Shown: piece after piece, positions 6,738 to 8,956 of the stretch | How the letters are laid out: every line of letters starts with the position of its first letter | How positions within the stretch are numbered: position 1 is the stretch's first letter | Source of the DNA: Verrucomicrobiota bacterium | GTDB lineage: Bacteria > Verrucomicrobiota > Verrucomicrobiia > Chthoniobacterales > UBA10450 | NCBI GenBank assembly: GCA_003218815.1 | Contig: QHON01000152.1 | Location: 1 to 8,956 of the forward strand | Length of the DNA stretch: 8,956 bases | Reading direction: 5' to 3' | Notes under the pieces: model-generated | Database searches by the model: none | Told to the model about the DNA's origin: nothing | Seen by the model: the letters and a program-made list of their open reading frames with translations, nothing else | Made by a program: the position numbers and the translations under genes

Positions 6738-7421
6738 ATGAGCGCATTGCCTTCTTCTCAACAACTTTCGATCTGCCATCGTGTTTGGCGTCGATTGCTC
6801 TTTCTATCTGCGCTTCCCGTTGGCATTTTCATGCCGTGGATCAGCGTCGGGGCCGACCAACAACAGCGGCCGCCTTCATTCTCGGTGCCAAAGAAGGAAT
6901 CCGCCGCAGCCGAAGGACTGGCAAGCCAGCTTGCGGCCCTTTCGCCGAGGGTGAATCGCGAAGAAGCAAGGTTGTTAGCAGAGTGCGCGTACGCCACCGC
7001 CAGCCAACTCAGACGGCAATATCGCATGTTCGGCACGCCAATTTTCAATAATTTCCTAGTCCATTGGGACATCAGAAAACGCGGTTACTGTTTCCAATGG
7101 GCGGAGGACCTGCTCGTCACTCTCGATGCATTGAAACTCACCAGCCTCGAGCTGCATTGGGGCGAAGCGAACCCTGGGAATTGGCGCGAGAACAATTGCA
7201 TCGTTGTCACTGCGAAAGGACAGCCATTCAACCGTGGAATCATTCTGGACTGCTGGCGGCAACTTGGACATCTTCGCTATGGTCCGGTCCTCAGCGACGC
7301 TGATCCGTACGTCGAAAACGGCGCGTACGCGCGCTTCGTCCGCGCCAGATCGGCAGCAGCGGCCAATCATCATCTCGCGTTACAGGCGAAGAGTGAAGCG
7401 AGAGAGAAAAAAGACGATTAG
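6738..7421 (+). CDS. Exported protein of unknown function with Cys/His/Asp-like core
   Basis: The 227-residue product begins with a probable signal peptide: basic residues around HRVWRR (14-19), a hydrophobic stretch (20-38) and possible cleavage at VGA-D (residue 39). There is no lipobox. A Q/P/A-rich linker and a helical region (about 57-97) lead to the conserved-looking core: FGTPIFNNFLVHWDIRKRGYCFQWAEDLL (98-126), LELHWG (137-142), ENNCIVVTAKGQPFNRGIILDCWR (151-174) and YGPVL. A cysteine at the start of a helix (C118), a strand carrying a polar residue, and LD followed by W recall transglutaminase-like cysteine enzymes. I recall proteobacterial relatives with EHN where this protein has ENN (151-153), which would remove a catalytic His. 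That is recollection, not a search. The tail (about 200-227) is charged and low in complexity. It diverges from the M29 operon. Confidence 0.75.
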   Translation: MSALPSSQQLSICHRVWRRLLFLSALPVGIFMPWISVGADQQQRPPSFSVPKKESAAAEGLASQLAALSPRVNREEARLLAECAYATASQLRRQYRMFGTPIFNNFLVHWDIRKRGYCFQWAEDLLVTLDALKLTSLELHWGEANPGNWRENNCIVVTAKGQPFNRGIILDCWRQLGHLRYGPVLSDADPYVENGAYARFVRARSAAAANHHLALQAKSEAREKKDD

Positions 7422-7447
7422 GTCCTCGTAGCTCTAGGAAAAGCTCA

Positions 7448-7582
7448 CTAATTTTCAAAGATCCAAATCAGGCGGTCTCCCCGGCTTTTCATACCTGGTA
7501 CGATATGATCGATCACAGCCTTTAGGTCGCGTGCGCGTTGCCCGCGGTCAATTTGTCGATCCGCACCGATACCTTCACGCAT
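7448..7582 (-). CDS. Possible small ORF or gene remnant, 44 codons
   Basis: On the minus strand the spacer before the ATPase gene holds an open frame between stops at 7610-7612 and 7448-7450. Its ATG at 7580-7582 would give 44 residues: MREGIGADRQ, then a basic helix DRGQRARDLKAVIDHIVPGM, then KSRGDRLIWIFEN. The composition looks protein-like, with a plausible amphipathic helix and a hydrophobic C-terminal strand, and codon use resembles the neighbours. The open frame extends nine codons upstream of the ATG without a better start, so it could equally be the 3' remnant of a lost gene. I recognise no family and see no clear ribosome binding site. Treat as tentative. Confidence 0.3.
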   Translation of the reverse strand: MREGIGADRQIDRGQRARDLKAVIDHIVPGMKSRGDRLIWIFEN

Positions 7583-7659
7583 GATCCGTCCGACGTGCGC
7601 TATCTCATTCTAGCTGCATATGCATCATACTTGAACGCTCTCCGGACCTTTTTTCTAGC

Positions 7660-7682
7660 CTTGGATAACATGCCAAGTTATC
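7660..7682. promoter_or_regulatory. Two overlapping inverted repeats upstream of the ATPase
   Basis: Two arms share bases: CTTGG (7660-7664) pairs with CCAAG (7673-7677), and GATAAC (7664-7669) pairs with GTTATC (7677-7682) across a 7-base spacer. The two pairings cannot form together. The second has the size of an operator for a dimeric regulator. The element lies 35 bases before the ATPase start. Function is inferred from symmetry only. Confidence 0.35.
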
Positions 7683-7704
7683 ACTGATCCCCTGCTCGTG
7701 AGCC

Positions 7705-7710
7705 GAGGAG
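7705..7710 (+). promoter_or_regulatory. Ribosome binding site of the P-type ATPase
   Basis: GAGGAG lies six bases before the ATG at 7717, the strongest Shine-Dalgarno match in the window. It fixes the start of the ATPase and suggests efficient translation compared with the neighbouring genes, which mostly lack such a site. Confidence 0.85.
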
Positions 7711-7716
7711 TTGTTC

Positions 7717-8956
7717 ATGCCAACGCTAGATTTGACCGGATCCGCTATTCCCACTGTCGCCGAAGTTCTGACGAAGTTGGGAGCCGATCCCAAGACCGGT
7801 TTAAGTCCCGCAGCGCAGCAAGAACGCCTGAATAAATACGGCCCGAACGCGCTGGCGGAAAAAAAGAAAAGCCAGCTCTCCGCCTTCCTCGCTTATTTCC
7901 GGGGACCTATTCCCTGGATGATCGAGGCCGCGGCGCTGATGGCTTTTGTCGTGGGAGACTGGGGCGACTTCACAATCATCGCCTCCCTTCTGCTGTTTAA
8001 TGCCTTACTGGGATTTTGGGAGGAACACGAGGCTTCGAATGCGCTCGACGCGCTGAAGAGCTCGCTGGCGTTAAAAGCACGTGCGTTGCGTGGTGGAAAA
8101 TGGGAGCAAGTCGATGCGCAGACGCTCGTGCCAGGAGATATCATTCGCTTGTACCTCGGCGACGTTGTTCCCGCCGACTGTAAGCTCATCCAAGGCGATT
8201 ACATCAGCATCGACCAATCCGCGCTGACAGGAGAATCCTTGCCGGTGACCAAGAAATCGGGTGAGGACGCTTACTCGGGTTCCGTCGTAAAACAGGGGGA
8301 AATGGTCGCCGTAGTTACTGCGACCGGTGGAAGTACCTTTTTTGGGCGTACAGCGAAATTAGTGGCTGGCGCTGGAAACGTCTCGCACTTCCAAAGAGCC
8401 GTCATGAAGATCGGCAACTTTCTGATTATTCTGGCCTTGGTGCTGGTCGTGATTCTCGTGGCCAGTCGTCTTTTCGATATGCGGGGCCACTACGACCGAG
8501 CCGTCTTGTTAAGACTGGCCGAGATTGTTCTTATCCTTTTAGTAGCATCAGTACCCGTGGCGATGCCGGCAGTCCTCTCGGTGACTATGGCTCTGGGCGC
8601 TCGAAGGCTTGCCAAACGTAAGGCAATCGTCTCTCGATTAGAGTCGATCGAGGAGTTGGCGGGCGTCGATGTGCTCTGTTCCGATAAGACCGGCACGTTG
8701 ACCCAGAATAAGTTGACCCTAGGCGAAGCAGAGCCCTGGTCGGACACCGATGTGCAAACCTTAATTCTGATGGCGTCGCTAGCTTCGCGAGCAGCGGATA
8801 ACGATCCAATCGATCTCGCGATAATGGCCGGCCTCAAGGATCCATCCGTCCTTAAGAGCTATCAGCAGGAAAAGTATGTCCCCTTTGATCCGGTGGACAA
8901 GCGGACGGAGGCCACCATCAAGGATGCGTCTGGCAAAGTCTTTCGGGTCTCCAAGG
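7717..8956 (+). CDS. P3A-type plasma-membrane proton-efflux P-type ATPase, 3'-truncated
   Basis: This membrane pump uses ATP to export protons and resembles plant and fungal plasma-membrane H+-ATPases. About 413 residues are visible of a usual 750-850. In order: a cation-transporter N-terminal segment (LSPAAQQERLNKYGPNAL, 29-46), membrane helices M1-M2 (about 65-100), the actuator domain with TGES (171-174) in DQSALTGESLPVTK, a HFQ...IGNF segment characteristic of the P3A group, M3-M4 with PVAMP (280-284), and the phosphorylation motif with Asp323 in CSDKTGTLTQNKLTL, then the start of the nucleotide-binding domain (PFDPVDKRTEA). Asn95 in LLFNALLGFWEEHEASNA aligns with the M2 asparagine (Asn106) of Arabidopsis AHA2, which supports proton over metal transport. 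The reading frame leaves the window open; the remaining nucleotide domain and M5-M10 are not seen. The ATG at 7717 follows a strong GAGGAG. Confidence 0.95.
   Translation, partial: MPTLDLTGSAIPTVAEVLTKLGADPKTGLSPAAQQERLNKYGPNALAEKKKSQLSAFLAYFRGPIPWMIEAAALMAFVVGDWGDFTIIASLLLFNALLGFWEEHEASNALDALKSSLALKARALRGGKWEQVDAQTLVPGDIIRLYLGDVVPADCKLIQGDYISIDQSALTGESLPVTKKSGEDAYSGSVVKQGEMVAVVTATGGSTFFGRTAKLVAGAGNVSHFQRAVMKIGNFLIILALVLVVILVASRLFDMRGHYDRAVLLRLAEIVLILLVASVPVAMPAVLSVTMALGARRLAKRKAIVSRLESIEELAGVDVLCSDKTGTLTQNKLTLGEAEPWSDTDVQTLILMASLASRAADNDPIDLAIMAGLKDPSVLKSYQQEKYVPFDPVDKRTEATIKDASGKVFRVSK

Larger units (their letters stand above)
7422..7716. other. Spacer before the proton-pump gene
   Basis: This is the longest stretch without a secure gene, about 295 bases. 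It holds a possible 44-codon minus-strand ORF (7448-7582), a 10-bp perfect palindrome TGCATATGCA (7615-7624), a run of six or more T (7649-7654) without a convincing GC stem, and overlapping inverted repeats at 7660-7682. I see no clear sigma-70 promoter and no tRNA-like fold. Confidence 0.6.

Noticed and set aside
6590..7051. Plus-strand open frame of 153 codons overlapping the exported-protein gene
   Set aside because: It overlaps the 6738-7421 gene in another frame; its product is Arg/Ser/His-rich without structure, while the other frame has a signal peptide and conserved-looking core.
7637..7656. T-run after TCCGGA as a terminator for the upstream gene
   Set aside because: TCCGGA is only a 6-base palindrome with no loop and no longer stem, and it lies more than 200 bases after the exported-protein stop.
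7605..7793. Minus-strand 62-codon frame crossing the ATPase start
   Set aside because: It runs across the strong ribosome binding site and first codons of the ATPase and has no recognisable content.

Overview
The window is ordinary bacterial chromosome, with moderately high GC, dense genes and short spacers. The gene set (soil-type metabolism, DUF3303, an exported DUF1264 protein, SufS/SufU, a bacterial P3A proton pump) and the weak or absent Shine-Dalgarno sequences before most starts suggest a soil member of the Verrucomicrobia (Spartobacteria/Chthoniobacterales-like) or a nearby PVC or Acidobacteria lineage. This assignment is inferred from gene content only; no rRNA is present. I saw no tRNA, rRNA, CRISPR array, insertion sequence, integrase or phage gene.

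Left part, bases 2-2256. A 5'-truncated glycine C-acetyltransferase gene (kbl, threonine/glycine catabolism) is followed on the same strand by a small DUF3303 gene. Between them lies a short GC-rich hairpin that looks like a dispersed repeat. Converging on these is an exported DUF1264 protein on the minus strand.

Middle part, bases 2394-4093. Two overlapping genes, sufS and sufU, encode the cysteine desulfurase and its scaffold/sulfur-acceptor partner for Fe-S cluster assembly. They converge with only 19 bases of spacer on a three-gene minus-strand operon, bases 6570 to 4113. That operon encodes an M29-type aminopeptidase, a 71-residue protein of unknown function, and a conserved uncharacterised protein with ATP-grasp-like sequence features. 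The co-transcription of a peptidase and a possible ligase is the least explained arrangement in the window.

Right part, bases 6738-8956. A plus-strand gene encodes an exported protein of unknown function with a possible Cys/His/Asp (transglutaminase-like) arrangement. Next is a spacer of about 295 bases, which holds a possible 44-codon minus-strand ORF and overlapping inverted repeats. Last is the start of a P3A-type proton-pumping ATPase with a good ribosome binding site, cut off by the window end after about 413 codons.

No clearly new multi-gene system is visible. The best leads are the peptidase/71-aa/ATP-grasp operon, the exported Cys-His-Asp-like protein with a suspected active-site change, and the leader region of the proton pump.
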